A stretch of DNA of 42,907 nt from NCBI GenBank assembly GCA_030524665.1, contig JAUNGL010000009.1:1-42907 (forward strand). The letters run 5' to 3'. The notes under the pieces were generated by a model. That model was not told the DNA's origin, ran no database searches, and was given only the letters and a program-made list of their open reading frames with translations. A program made the translations under genes and the position numbers. The DNA is from Lachnospiraceae bacterium (GTDB lineage: Bacteria > Bacillota > Clostridia > Lachnospirales > Lachnospiraceae). Shown piece after piece: positions 24,127 to 33,243 of this stretch. Within the stretch, counting starts at the first letter, position 1. Each line of letters begins with the position of its first letter.

Positions 24127-24900
24127 ATGACTTTGCAGAAACTTATGAGCCTGACCCGCAAGGCAGTCGATGAATACCATATGATACAGCCGGGAGATAA
24201 AATTGCAGTTGGTATTTCCGGAGGCAAAGACAGTCTGACACTGCTGTATGCGCTGAATGGTCTCAGACGCTTTTATCCGAATCCTTTTTCCATCGAAGCC
24301 ATAACAGTAAGCCTTGGCTACGAAAACTTCAATCTCGAGCCGATCAAGGCCCTGTGTCATGAACTTGAAGTTCCTTATACAGTCATTGACACAGAAATCG
24401 GCAAAATTATCTTCGAGGAACGCCGCGAAGGAAATCCCTGCTCACTCTGTGCCAAGATGCGCAAGGGTACGTTCAATGAAAAGGCGCGGGAGCTGGGATG
24501 CAATAAAATTGCATATGCACACCATAAAGATGATTTGATCGAAACGCTTCTGATGTCTCTGGTTCTGGAAGGGCGGATTCATACCTTTTCCCCGGTCACC
24601 TATCTGAACCGCATGGAGCTGACACTGATCCGGCCTCTGATGTTTGTCGATGAAGCAGATGTCAAGGGCTTCATGAACAAGTATCAGCTTCCGACCGTCA
24701 AAAATCCATGCCCGGCAGATGGTCATACACAGCGCGAATATGCCAAGCAGCTCGTCGCGAAACTGAATCACGAGCATCCGGGTGCAAAAGAGCGGATGTT
24801 CACCGCAATCCTGAACAACAATTTCTCAGACTGGCCGGAACGTTTCCCGAAGAAATTCCGGACAAAGTCAGAGAAAACGTCAGCCACGCAGCTTCTTTAA
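24127..24900 (+). CDS. ttcA: tRNA 2-thiocytidine biosynthesis protein TtcA family
   Basis: TtcA-type enzymes activate cytidine 32 of tRNA with ATP and insert sulfur. The 257-residue protein has the PP-loop SGGKDS (~34-39), the cysteine pair CSLC followed by AKMRKG (~104-107) and a third Cys in NPCPADG, all consistent with an iron-sulfur-binding TtcA. ATG 24127 follows AAAGGA by 7 nt. Its last 21 nt overlap the convergent RluD-family gene tail to tail, leaving no room for a terminator between them. In Bacillota the exact tRNA target of TtcA-like proteins is less certain. Confidence 0.85.
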   Translation: MTLQKLMSLTRKAVDEYHMIQPGDKIAVGISGGKDSLTLLYALNGLRRFYPNPFSIEAITVSLGYENFNLEPIKALCHELEVPYTVIDTEIGKIIFEERREGNPCSLCAKMRKGTFNEKARELGCNKIAYAHHKDDLIETLLMSLVLEGRIHTFSPVTYLNRMELTLIRPLMFVDEADVKGFMNKYQLPTVKNPCPADGHTQREYAKQLVAKLNHEHPGAKERMFTAILNNNFSDWPERFPKKFRTKSEKTSATQLL

Positions 24901-25920
24901 CAGCTGTTCGAAATATTCCGGCAGAGGAGCCTGAAACTCCAGATATTCACCCGTAACCGGATGCACGAACCCGAGCGTCATCGCATGAAGCGTCTGGCCT
25001 TCCAGCCCGGCAAACGGACACTTGGAAGGTCCATAGACATCATCCCCGATAATCGGATGGCCGATGCTTTTCATATGGACTCTGATCTGATGCGTCCGGC
25101 CTGTCTCAAGCCTGCATTCAATGTAAGTAAAATTTGAAAATGTCTCAAGGACATGATAATGCGTCACAGCATCCTTGCCGCCAGGGACGTTTACAGCCAT
25201 TTCCCGGCGTTTTACCGGGTGACGCCCAATCGTAGTATGAATAACACCATCTTCCGTCAGGCGGCCGTATACAATGGCACGGTAGCGTCTCGTAATCGTA
25301 TGCTCTTTCAGTTGCTGTGCGATACTGCGGTGTGCCGCATCATTTTTGCAAATAATCAGGGAACCTGTCGTATTCTGGTCAATCCTGTGCACAATCCCCG
25401 GCCGCAGAACACCGTTAATCCCGGAAAGCTCATTCTGGCAATGATACAGCAGGGCGTTCACGACTGTGCCGCTGTAATGGCCTGCCGCCGGGTGGACTAC
25501 CATCCCCTTAGGTTTATTGATTACAATCACATCTCTGTCTTCATACAGGATATCAAGCGGAATATTCTCCGCTTCAACCTCAAGCTCTGCTGCTTTCGGA
25601 ACTGTCAGTACAATCATATCACCTTCATTTACTTTATATCCTGTTTTGGATGCTTTGCCGTTAACCGTTACATTTCCCTCTTTGATCAGCTTCTGCAGAT
25701 AAGACCGGGTCAAATCCCCGGCCTTATCTGAGAGAAGCTTATCCAACCTGATTCCGCTTTCACTTTTCTGAACTGCAAATGAGACAGAAGTATCGGTAGC
25801 CTCTTCCGGAAGGCTCTCATTTTCCATCTCTCCATCTTCCATCAACAGGCTGAAATCACTGACATTTTCACAACCGCTGTTTTCTTTCTGCGTTACATTG
25901 ATTTGATCGTTCTCTGTCAT
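24880..25920 (-). CDS. RluD/RluA-family 23S rRNA pseudouridine synthase
   Basis: The enzyme isomerises uridines in RNA. Residues 1-45 are an acidic, unconserved extension; then an S4 RNA-binding domain (GIRLDKLLSDKAGDLTRSYL, ~56-115) and the catalytic domain with PKGMVVHPAAGH and HRIDQNTTG, which holds the catalytic Asp. The family usually has HRLDxxTSG, so this is a mild variant. GRTHQIRVH and the C-terminal PFAGLEGQTLHA are typical. ATG 25920 follows AGAAAGG and is 2 nt downstream of lspA. It is the last gene of the sepF-lspA operon; the lspA-rluD pair is common in Bacillota. Confidence 0.93.
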   Translation of the reverse strand: MTENDQINVTQKENSGCENVSDFSLLMEDGEMENESLPEEATDTSVSFAVQKSESGIRLDKLLSDKAGDLTRSYLQKLIKEGNVTVNGKASKTGYKVNEGDMIVLTVPKAAELEVEAENIPLDILYEDRDVIVINKPKGMVVHPAAGHYSGTVVNALLYHCQNELSGINGVLRPGIVHRIDQNTTGSLIICKNDAAHRSIAQQLKEHTITRRYRAIVYGRLTEDGVIHTTIGRHPVKRREMAVNVPGGKDAVTHYHVLETFSNFTYIECRLETGRTHQIRVHMKSIGHPIIGDDVYGPSKCPFAGLEGQTLHAMTLGFVHPVTGEYLEFQAPLPEYFEQLLKKLRG

Positions 25921-25922
25921 GG

Positions 25923-26432
25923 TTAACCTTTCTCTCCGTGGAACAGGAATTCAAAGGAGTCATCCTTATAATAAGTAAACATTAAAATCAACAGTACTAA
26001 AATCCCAATGCAGACATAACAATCGGCTACGTTGAACACCGGAAAGTCAATCAGAGAGAAGTACAGGAAATCGATTACATAGTTATGCAGCAGCCGATCC
26101 AGCATATTTCCAAGCGCTCCGGCAGACACTGTTATGCACACCAGACGCAGCGGAAGGTACTTGCGCTGCAACGGAATCCGGCTATATACAAAGAATGCAG
26201 CAGCAAGGATCAATGCAGCAATTATGATAAAGAAACTCTGGTGATTTCGCAGCATCCCAAAAGCAGCCCCGCGATTTTCAAGATAGTAAAATTCAAACAC
26301 TTCCGGAATTACCTCAATACTCCGGCAATCTTTCAAAAAGATACAGGCAGCGTATTTAGTAAGCTGATCAAGGATAGTAAGCAAAACCAGTCCCAAACCT
26401 CCCCAAAGCAACGTGTACGATTTCTTTTCCAT
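25923..26432 (-). CDS. lspA: lipoprotein signal peptidase (signal peptidase II)
   Basis: LspA cuts signal peptides from prolipoproteins at the membrane. The 169-residue protein has four hydrophobic helices, the Asn in ENRGAAFG, and the two catalytic Asp in GNMLDR and FNVADC. ATG 26432 follows AAGGAAGGA. It stands between aroB and the RluD-family gene. Confidence 0.96.
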   Translation of the reverse strand: MEKKSYTLLWGGLGLVLLTILDQLTKYAACIFLKDCRSIEVIPEVFEFYYLENRGAAFGMLRNHQSFFIIIAALILAAAFFVYSRIPLQRKYLPLRLVCITVSAGALGNMLDRLLHNYVIDFLYFSLIDFPVFNVADCYVCIGILVLLILMFTYYKDDSFEFLFHGEKG

Positions 26433-26469
26433 CTTTGATTCCTTCCTTCACATACCACACCTGCCGATT

Positions 26470-27642
26470 TTATTCGGGACAGTCGGCAGAACCGGAAAAG
26501 ATCCCCTGTCCTGACCGATTTCCTTCCTCGTCCGCAATATCCGCATTCAGGAAATTCACAGCCTCCAGCATCTCCTGATCTGTCACATCCAGATCAATAT
26601 AAGCACGTCCCATCTTCTTCAGCAGAATGAATTTGATACGGCCGGCATCCATCTTTTTATCTTTTCTGGTAGCAGCTACGATATCTTCTGATTTCAAGCC
26701 GTCAAAGGAAATCGGAAGGCCGAAGCCCACATTCATATCACGGATTTCATAGAATTCATCCTCGTCGAGATAACCCCTCTTCCAGGAAATATAAGCTGCT
26801 GCCACAATCCCAAGCGCTACACATTCACCGTGTGTCAGCTGAAAATCCTTCAGTTTTTCGATTGCATGTCCAATCGTATGTCCGAAGTTCAGGATTGCCC
26901 GCTCTCCTTTTTCGTGCGGATCTTTCTCAACCACCGAACGCTTGATCTGACAGCTCTTTTCTACCATATAGATCAGCGTTTCACTGTCACGCTCTTCAAT
27001 CTCGCTCATATGCTCAATCGTCCACTCATAGAAGTCGGCGTCACGGATCAGCCCTGCCTTCAGGATCTCACCCATGCCGCTTGCAAACTGCTCTTCCGAA
27101 AGCGTACGGAGCACAGAAGTATTGATATAGACCAGCGCAGGCTGATGAAAAGCACCGACCATATTTTTGTACCGGTCAAAATCCACGCCTGTCTTGCCTC
27201 CGATGCTGCTGTCAACCTGAGACAACAGCGTAGTCGGTACCTGAATAAACCGGATTCCCCTCAGGTACGTAGCTGCAGCAAAACCAGTCAAATCACCGAC
27301 AACGCCTCCACCCAATGCCAAAAGCAGATCATGGCGGTCAAATCCTGCCTGAATCAGAGCTTCATAGAGACTGCGCACCGTATCCAATGTCTTGAATGCC
27401 TCACCGGCTTGAAATACAAAGACTTCTGTCTGGCTGCAGCATGCAGAAACACAGCTCTTCACTTCCTCCAAATATAAACCTGATACATTGCTGTCTGTCA
27501 CAATACAGATACGGTGTCCCTGACATCCAAGTGCTTCCAGCTTCTCCTTCAACTGTCCGAACGAGTCGCGCAAAACGATCTCATAGGAAAATCTTCCATT
27601 CTCTTTTACGGCAATTACCGAATCTTTTTGTTTTGTACTCAT
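26470..27642 (-). CDS. aroB: 3-dehydroquinate synthase
   Basis: AroB converts DAHP to 3-dehydroquinate, step two of the shikimate pathway, using NAD and a metal. The 390-residue protein has the NAD-binding LALGGGVVGDLTGFAAA, PTTLLSQVDSSIGGKTGVD, and metal ligands in GHTIGHAIE and THGE. It carries about 25 extra residues at the C-terminus (beyond EAVNFLN). ATG 27642 follows GGGAGG. It is the only aromatic-pathway gene here; its position in a division/lipoprotein operon is unusual but short gaps suggest co-transcription. Confidence 0.97.
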   Translation of the reverse strand: MSTKQKDSVIAVKENGRFSYEIVLRDSFGQLKEKLEALGCQGHRICIVTDSNVSGLYLEEVKSCVSACCSQTEVFVFQAGEAFKTLDTVRSLYEALIQAGFDRHDLLLALGGGVVGDLTGFAAATYLRGIRFIQVPTTLLSQVDSSIGGKTGVDFDRYKNMVGAFHQPALVYINTSVLRTLSEEQFASGMGEILKAGLIRDADFYEWTIEHMSEIEERDSETLIYMVEKSCQIKRSVVEKDPHEKGERAILNFGHTIGHAIEKLKDFQLTHGECVALGIVAAAYISWKRGYLDEDEFYEIRDMNVGFGLPISFDGLKSEDIVAATRKDKKMDAGRIKFILLKKMGRAYIDLDVTDQEMLEAVNFLNADIADEEGNRSGQGIFSGSADCPE

Positions 27643-27672
27643 TTTTTCCTCCCTTGTAAGCTTAAATACTAA

Positions 27673-28431
27673 TTATACATATTTATCAATTTCCACCCAG
27701 ATACGTCCCTTCTTTGACTGTCCGGATACATCACAATAGCGGAACCGCCCATGCCCGCGCACAGATACCAGATCCCCCGACTTCAGGCTGTATGCATTAG
27801 TAGTAATCAGGCGGCCATTCACAAATACGCTGCCACCCTCAATCAGAGAGATCAGACTGCTGCGAGATGCATGGAAAGCCAGCGCAATCACTGCATCGAG
27901 ACGGACGGATGCAACGCTGCCGCGGATTCGCTCGAGAGATGGCGCATACGTAAAATCCTCCGGCTGGCAGACGGTACACCGGACTGTTGTATGGCGTATC
28001 CGGTTCAGTTCGTCACAGACCAGTGAAGCAAACTGGCTGCTGCAAAACAGAAACGCTTCCTGTTCCAGCACAGCGATATCCCCCGTCTTGCTGCGCTCAA
28101 TTCCGAGGTTCATTAACGCTCCTAAAATATCCCTATGCGAAAGCTGCTCAGCGAACTTTCTCTGGGCCGGAACAATACGAATGCAGGAAATCGGATAAAC
28201 CGCATCCTGCATACTGGCATCTGACGGCAAAAAGGCTGCCATTCTCCGCTCTGCTCCCTCATAACCGCCAAAAGTTTCCCCATGAATCCAGGAAAACTTT
28301 TGTAATAGGTCAAATAATATATTCTGTTCGTATAAACTCAAAAAATCAGAGTACAGGATACAACCACGCCTGTCTGCAAGTAAGGCCAGATCCTGTATTC
28401 TGCGTTTCAAAACCTCATCGTTTTTTTCCAT
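27673..28431 (-). CDS. ylmH: YlmH family S4-domain RNA-binding protein
   Basis: The 252-residue protein has a YlmH N-terminal region (ADRRGCILYSDFLSLYEQ, YPISCIRI) and a C-terminal S4 domain (RLDAVIALAFHASRSSLISL, GGSVFVNGRL, GDLVSVRGHG). YlmH homologues bind ribosomes and have been linked to rescue of stalled 50S-nascent chain complexes; the gene normally sits after sepF in the division cluster. Start ATG 28431 is 11 nt after sepF. Confidence 0.92.
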   Translation of the reverse strand: MEKNDEVLKRRIQDLALLADRRGCILYSDFLSLYEQNILFDLLQKFSWIHGETFGGYEGAERRMAAFLPSDASMQDAVYPISCIRIVPAQRKFAEQLSHRDILGALMNLGIERSKTGDIAVLEQEAFLFCSSQFASLVCDELNRIRHTTVRCTVCQPEDFTYAPSLERIRGSVASVRLDAVIALAFHASRSSLISLIEGGSVFVNGRLITTNAYSLKSGDLVSVRGHGRFRYCDVSGQSKKGRIWVEIDKYV

Positions 28432-28442
28432 ATCACACCTGA

Positions 28443-29009
28443 TTAAAACTTGGTTCCGAATGCCGGAACATCGAACGCACCACTCAGATATTCCTGATAA
28501 TCACCTGAGATATCAACGCCGCTCGGAGTCACAATAAAGATATAATTGCTGACTTTCTGCAGGTTGCCGTGAATCGCATAGCATGAACCGGAGGAAAAAT
28601 CAATGATCCGCTGTGCCAGATCAAGGTCAATCCCTTCCATATTCAGGATAATTGTACATCCCTCCAGAAGGGTCTCTGTAATCTCACTGCAATCCTCCAT
28701 ACTGCGTGGCTTAATCACACAAACTTCCATCGCACCGGATGACTTTTTCTGGCGGATCGGAGATACCTTCGGAGTCTTAACCTGCTTCGGACGTGCTGCC
28801 CTGACAGGCTCTTCCTTTTCCTGATAGGAATCCTCCTGCTCTGACGCATCGTAAGCTTCTTCTTCCTTCCGCGGAAGGAAGCGCCGCTTCGGACGCTCTT
28901 CTACGTAGTCATCCTCATATCCGTCTCCGTCATCCAGATATCCTTCTTCTTCCATATCGTCATCGTCGTTGAGTTTCATTGCATTTAAAAACTTATCTAA
29001 AACACCCAT
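28443..29009 (-). CDS. sepF: cell division protein SepF
   Basis: SepF anchors FtsZ to the membrane and helps the ring assemble. The 188-residue protein starts with the membrane-binding amphipathic helix MGVLDKFLNAMKL, then a long acidic, disordered linker (~14-90), and the conserved core (~95-175) with VIKPRSMEDCSEI, DLDLAQRIIDFSSGSCYA and IFIVTPSGV. ATG 29009 follows TTGGAG. The order yggS-sepF-(ylmG)-ylmH is kept, but ylmG is missing. Confidence 0.95.
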   Translation of the reverse strand: MGVLDKFLNAMKLNDDDDMEEEGYLDDGDGYEDDYVEERPKRRFLPRKEEEAYDASEQEDSYQEKEEPVRAARPKQVKTPKVSPIRQKKSSGAMEVCVIKPRSMEDCSEITETLLEGCTIILNMEGIDLDLAQRIIDFSSGSCYAIHGNLQKVSNYIFIVTPSGVDISGDYQEYLSGAFDVPAFGTKF

Positions 29010-29032
29010 TCTGTATTATCTCCAATCTGATT

Positions 29033-29731
29033 TTATGCCCGGACCGTATAGTCACGCTCACCAAAGATTCCCGTTCCTACACGAACCATGGTCGCACCTT
29101 CCTCAATCGCGACCTCATAATCTCCTGTCATGCCCATGCTCAAATTGCACATATCCACATTATCAATGTTTTTTTGCTGTATGTCAACACATAATTTCTT
29201 TAAATTTCTGAAATACGGCCGATTTTCCTCGGGATTTTCTGTATATGGGGCGATTGTCATCAGCCCTTCGACATGAATATGAGGCAGAATACTGATCTCC
29301 CGGATAAAAGCTTCTGTCTCTTCCGGCGTGATTCCAAATTTAGATTCCTCCCCGGCCATGTTTACCTCAACCAGTACCGGAACCGTAATCCCATGTTTCC
29401 CAGCCTCCTCGTCAATCGCTTCCGCCAGCCTGACCGAATCGACAGAATGAATCATACACACCTTATCAATAATATATTTAATCTTATTACGCTGCAGATG
29501 TCCGATCATATGCCAATGAACATCCGACGGCATCCCGGGAAACTTATCCCTCAGTTCCTGAGGCTTGTTCTCTCCAAATTCACGTGCCCCAACGTCATAT
29601 GCCTCGCGGAGCATCTCCAGCGGTTTGGTCTTGCTCACTGCGATCAATGTTACTTCGCTCTGGCTGCGCCCTGCTCTCTCACAGGCAGCAGCGATCTTTC
29701 GCAAGACGGTTTCCAGATTTTCTTTTATCAT
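29033..29731 (-). CDS. yggS: YggS family pyridoxal phosphate homeostasis protein
   Basis: YggS (YlmE in Bacillus) binds pyridoxal 5'-phosphate and keeps its free level in balance. The 232-residue protein has the PLP Lys in LIAVSKTKP (~36), GENKPQEL, HWHMIGHLQRNK, and near the end SMGMTGDYEVAI and VRVGTGIFG. ATG 29731 follows AAGGAG. The gene is 33 nt after the HlyD-like gene and 24 nt before sepF. Confidence 0.95.
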   Translation of the reverse strand: MIKENLETVLRKIAAACERAGRSQSEVTLIAVSKTKPLEMLREAYDVGAREFGENKPQELRDKFPGMPSDVHWHMIGHLQRNKIKYIIDKVCMIHSVDSVRLAEAIDEEAGKHGITVPVLVEVNMAGEESKFGITPEETEAFIREISILPHIHVEGLMTIAPYTENPEENRPYFRNLKKLCVDIQQKNIDNVDMCNLSMGMTGDYEVAIEEGATMVRVGTGIFGERDYTVRA

Positions 29732-29764
29732 ACTTACAGCACACTCCTTATATAGTTACATTTA

Positions 29765-31138
29765 TCAATTAATAATCTGATCCACATCAACCTCCGATGC
29801 ATTCAGAACAATATAATCATAAGCGGCAAGTCCGTAAATATTGTTGCTCTCTACGATACAGTATTCTTCATTCTGGTCTATGACCGTAATCTCCCGGAAC
29901 ACCGCATATCCTTTGTTGATATTGTAGACACCATGCAAAATAGTCAAATCCTTTGATGAAAGCTGAAACCGCTTGGCAGACTCTTCCTTCAGAATATAAT
30001 CCCCTTCAGACAACAAGCTCTCATTGACCAGATAAGCGCCATCCGTATGACTGTAGACATTTGCTGTAACATAGCTTACCTCAGAGGAACCATCAGAGCG
30101 GAAATGCTCTACCTTCAATGTGATTTCTTTCTCCGTATCCTCATTTACAATTGCATATTCTTCCGGAATATTGTAAAACTGCTTTTCCACAATGGCACTG
30201 GCTGGTATCTTCAGTCCTGTCTTCTTATTCAGAACCAATTCAATCTCCAGAAAACGCTCAGTCGCATAGCGAACCAGAGAATTATCCAGAGTAATCTCAC
30301 CAAAAGATTCATTTCCATTCGTAATAATAGTGAACGGGGCAGAAAACGTCTGGTTGTCTTTCAGAAAACGGAAACGGATGCTGGTTCGTCCGGAAAGCTC
30401 CGTGACCAGCTTATCATCCATCGGGAAATACAGCTTCCAATTCTCGCTCGTAATCAGCTTGTATATCGTATCCCCAGTCCTGACCTGTTTATTACTCCGC
30501 AGATCTGTCATATGATAACTGTTCTGGTCAAACATCTCAGACGTTAGATCCGCCCCTGTCAGGCTTTCGAATCCATCCGTATTATAAATGACAAATCCGG
30601 ACTTCGGAGCATAACATCTGTTCTGAAAGCTGACATAATCCGTATCGAGGTCTCTGGTCACTTCAGAAAGAACACCCTCCACTCCTGCTTTCATATCGTA
30701 TGTTTTCTGGAAATTGCTTTCAGAAAAGTTCATAGAAAAGCTGGACATAATATTCTGAAGACGTTCAAGATCCCGCTCGCCCGGTTCAAAATCTTCATAT
30801 GCAACCAACTCCGAAGAACCACTCTCATTTATAGAGCATACCGTACTTCCTGCCGATGCCTTCGCGCCTTCGCGCGCATAATACCGGATGCTGCCGGATT
30901 GGGTAGCCGTAACGATCTCTTCCGTCCGGAGTGACATCGCCTGAAAACGATAATTGCCGCTGATAGTACCTCTGACCACCTCATACGGTGTCACATGTGT
31001 TTCAGTCAGATAGATAAAAATAAAAACTATCATATAGATAAACACAATACCGAAAAGCAGCGTACCGATATTTAAAAACGAATAACGTCTGTATTTCGTA
31101 ACTTTACTGTTTTTTTTCCTGAATTTCAAAAGCTTCAA
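29765..31138 (-). CDS. HlyD-like membrane-anchored adaptor protein of the sepF operon
   Basis: The 457-residue protein has a short basic cytoplasmic N-terminus, one membrane helix (about residues 22-42, IGTLLFGIVFIYMIVFIF) and a large external part. A biotinyl-lipoyl-like segment (SGSIRYYAREGAKASAGSTV, ~78-97) and a beta-barrel-like region with GLKIPASAI resemble HlyD-family adaptors, but no transporter partner is nearby. The start is TTG 31138, because AGGAGG lies exactly 7 nt before it; a TTG at 31195 lacks a comparable site. It is the first gene of the operon leading to yggS, sepF and ylmH, which hints at a role in the division envelope. Confidence 0.75.
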   Translation of the reverse strand: MKLLKFRKKNSKVTKYRRYSFLNIGTLLFGIVFIYMIVFIFIYLTETHVTPYEVVRGTISGNYRFQAMSLRTEEIVTATQSGSIRYYAREGAKASAGSTVCSINESGSSELVAYEDFEPGERDLERLQNIMSSFSMNFSESNFQKTYDMKAGVEGVLSEVTRDLDTDYVSFQNRCYAPKSGFVIYNTDGFESLTGADLTSEMFDQNSYHMTDLRSNKQVRTGDTIYKLITSENWKLYFPMDDKLVTELSGRTSIRFRFLKDNQTFSAPFTIITNGNESFGEITLDNSLVRYATERFLEIELVLNKKTGLKIPASAIVEKQFYNIPEEYAIVNEDTEKEITLKVEHFRSDGSSEVSYVTANVYSHTDGAYLVNESLLSEGDYILKEESAKRFQLSSKDLTILHGVYNINKGYAVFREITVIDQNEEYCIVESNNIYGLAAYDYIVLNASEVDVDQIIN

Positions 31139-31207
31139 AAAACTGCCTCCTAAATCATGGTTCTGGTCTATCTCCGTAAATGTATATCTCCCCAAAACCT
31201 TCTTGTT

Positions 31208-31236
31208 ATTTTACCATGTCCCCGGAAATGATACAA
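31208..31236 (-). promoter_or_regulatory. promoter of the HlyD-yggS-sepF-ylmH-aroB-lspA operon
   Basis: Minus-strand TTGTAT (31236-31231) and TAAAAT (31213-31208) spaced by 17 nt, about 65 nt before the TTG start. Confidence 0.6.
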
Positions 31237-31370
31237 CCATTGTTTTGCATAAAAAAATTAATTTTGGGAAAACTGGTTATTATTCACAAGCGCTGATCGT
31301 GGGATTACCTCGCGGAATATCGGCTGTGAATCGCAACAAACTGGCATCCCATCAAAAAGGAGGAAATTTT

Positions 31371-31580
31371 ATGAGCAAGGGAATGGATTATACAGCTCTG
31401 ACACTCGTCATAGTCGGAGCAATCAACTGGGGACTGATTGGAATTTTCAAGCTGGATCTGATCAATCTGCTGTTCGGCAACATGTCCTGGATATCAAGAA
31501 TCATCTATATCCTGGTCGGACTTGCCGGGCTTTATCTGCTGAGTCTCTATGGACGAGTCACCGCCATGGGGGAAGAATAA
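31371..31580 (+). CDS. DUF378 family membrane protein
   Basis: The 69-residue protein has two membrane helices (TALTLVIVGAINWGLIGIF and IIYILVGLAGLYLLSLY) around a short loop with the family Asn-Met segment. DUF378 (YuzA-like) has no known function. ATG 31371 follows AAGGAGG by 7 nt; 168 nt of open frame upstream is not protein-like. It is divergent from the HlyD-sepF operon and stands alone. Confidence 0.9.
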   Translation: MSKGMDYTALTLVIVGAINWGLIGIFKLDLINLLFGNMSWISRIIYILVGLAGLYLLSLYGRVTAMGEE

Positions 31581-31583
31581 TAT

Positions 31584-31632
31584 ATAAAAGCGCCTGCCGT
31601 CCTACGGATTCTTCCGTGATACAGCAGGCGCT
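31584..31632 (-). terminator. terminator of the mre-min-rodA cluster
   Basis: On the minus strand GCGCCTGC (31631-31624) pairs with GCAGGCGC (31597-31590); an inner stem CACGGA/TCCGTAG lies in the loop; TTTTATAT follows. The plus strand has no T-run, so it mainly ends the minus-strand cluster. Confidence 0.75.
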
Positions 31633-31664
31633 GTCCGATTACTAAAAGCCCTGGAACCGTGTGA

Positions 31665-32084
31665 TTATAACTCTGCAATCACATTTTCACGATATGTATC
31701 AGCGATAGATGAAGCTGCTACGGAAACGCTGATTACAAAAGTAATCTGATACTTCTCACCGATCTTTGCAAGCTTTGTAAGAAGATCATTTACATTTTCC
31801 TCATCTGAAACAGAAATCTTCAGGAAGCTGTCAAGATACATCTGCTCAAGGTCATGATCCTGAGAAATAATTCCATAGATAAAACCGATAAACTCATCGC
31901 TGGAAGCGAGGTCAAATGATGAAACATCGATCAGACGGACCTTGTTATTCAGCTCGTACATATGCTTTGTACTCTTGTCCAGATAAACGATATTTCCATG
32001 TGCGGTCTTAATCTCGGAATTCACCTTGTCAAGCAGAATTTTTGTCTTTCCTTTTCCTTTTTCACCTACGATTAACTGTATCAT
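31665..32084 (-). CDS. small P-loop ATPase-like protein
   Basis: The 139-residue protein begins with MIQLIVGEKGKGKTKIL, where GEKGKGKT is a Walker A motif; IVYLD and ITFVISVS look like the core strands that follow. Such proteins are often labelled PilT-like, but no pilus genes are here and I would not assign that function. ATG 32084 follows AAGGAGGAG. It is the last gene in the cluster. It lacks a clear Walker B Asp-Glu and sensor motifs, so it may bind nucleotide without much hydrolysis. Confidence 0.7.
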   Translation of the reverse strand: MIQLIVGEKGKGKTKILLDKVNSEIKTAHGNIVYLDKSTKHMYELNNKVRLIDVSSFDLASSDEFIGFIYGIISQDHDLEQMYLDSFLKISVSDEENVNDLLTKLAKIGEKYQITFVISVSVAASSIADTYRENVIAEL

Positions 32085-32160
32085 GGTTATCTCCTCCTTA
32101 TAGTAGCGGATATAATTTTCATGTATCAATTATAGACTATTCACGCCCAAATTACAACAC

Positions 32161-33243
32161 CTAATTCTCAATCATTGACAATAACTCATTCATTTCTGAA
32201 TAGAGAGAATCTTTTGTTTCGGAATGCAGGATAATAGACAGATATGGATTGCCGTACAGATCCTTCGTCATCAGTGCCAGACATGCCCCCGCATCATCTG
32301 TCGTTCCTGTTTTCCCCCCAAATACCGTGATATCCTCCGGTGCCTCCGCCTCGTTCGTGAAGTAATGATTCGTGGACTCCCAGGTCACGGCTACATCCGA
32401 ACCATCCAGACGCTTGTATTCAGCATAATAATTCTTCCGGTTTATGATATCCCGAAACAGATCATACTTCAGGGCTTCCTGAAAGATCAGATAAATATCA
32501 TAGACTGTAGTATAATGTTCAGAGTCCGTCAGTCCATGCGGATTCGTAAAATGTGTACCTGTAGCACCGAGACTTGCCGCTTCCTCATTCATCATGGCAA
32601 CAAAATTGTCTACAGAACCGCCGATGTACTCTGCAATCATCATAGAAGCGTCATTTCCGGATGCAATCATCATACCATAAAGAAGCTGTTTCAATGACAG
32701 TACATCTCCCTCTTTGATATCGCAGACAGAAGAACCATATTCAATATCTTTGACAATTGATGTCACAGTAACCAGTTCATCCAAATTTCCATACTTCAAA
32801 GTCAGAAGTGCCGTCATAATCTTAGTGATGCTGGCCGGGGATCTTCTGGTAAAAATATCCTTGGCATACACGACCTCTCGACCATTTAAGTCAAAAAGAC
32901 CTGCTGAATATGAATTTAAGGTCAGAAGATTCGTATTCTTATCCCCATCTGTGACGCAAAGCCCATCTGCAAACGGAGTATCCGTGCTTCCTGCCTGAAG
33001 GCTGCTGCTGAATCCGTATACGGGACTGGTATTTTCATAAGGCAAAAACAGGTCATAGTCATGTGAGCGAAGCACAAAATAATAAACCATGAACACAAGG
33101 GCACCGCAGAGCACTGCAAGTCCTGCCAATATCAATCCGAGCTTTATCAGATGTTTTTTTTCTTCTTTTTCTTTTGCCTGAAGTCTTGCCCATTCCCGTT
33201 CGGTGTAAAACGAACGCTCTTCTCTGTTATCTGTACATTTCAC
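32161..33243 (-). CDS. D-alanyl-D-alanine carboxypeptidase (class C low-mass PBP, DacF-like)
   Basis: It trims the terminal D-Ala from peptidoglycan stem peptides. The ~360-residue protein has a cytoplasmic N-terminus, one anchor helix (~residues 35-57, LGLILAGLAVLCGALVFMVY) and an external serine peptidase domain with SITK (nucleophile in SPASITKIMT), SGN and KTGTTDDAG. Usual DacF proteins have a signal peptide and a C-terminal amphipathic anchor; here the N-terminal anchor replaces them. The start is uncertain: GTG 33243 lies 12 nt from GAGGAG and overlaps the mgsA end by 17 nt; TTG 33252 is only 3 nt away. The gene is downstream of rodA and mgsA. Confidence 0.88.
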   Translation of the reverse strand: MKCTDNREERSFYTEREWARLQAKEKEEKKHLIKLGLILAGLAVLCGALVFMVYYFVLRSHDYDLFLPYENTSPVYGFSSSLQAGSTDTPFADGLCVTDGDKNTNLLTLNSYSAGLFDLNGREVVYAKDIFTRRSPASITKIMTALLTLKYGNLDELVTVTSIVKDIEYGSSVCDIKEGDVLSLKQLLYGMMIASGNDASMMIAEYIGGSVDNFVAMMNEEAASLGATGTHFTNPHGLTDSEHYTTVYDIYLIFQEALKYDLFRDIINRKNYYAEYKRLDGSDVAVTWESTNHYFTNEAEAPEDITVFGGKTGTTDDAGACLALMTKDLYGNPYLSIILHSETKDSLYSEMNELLSMIEN

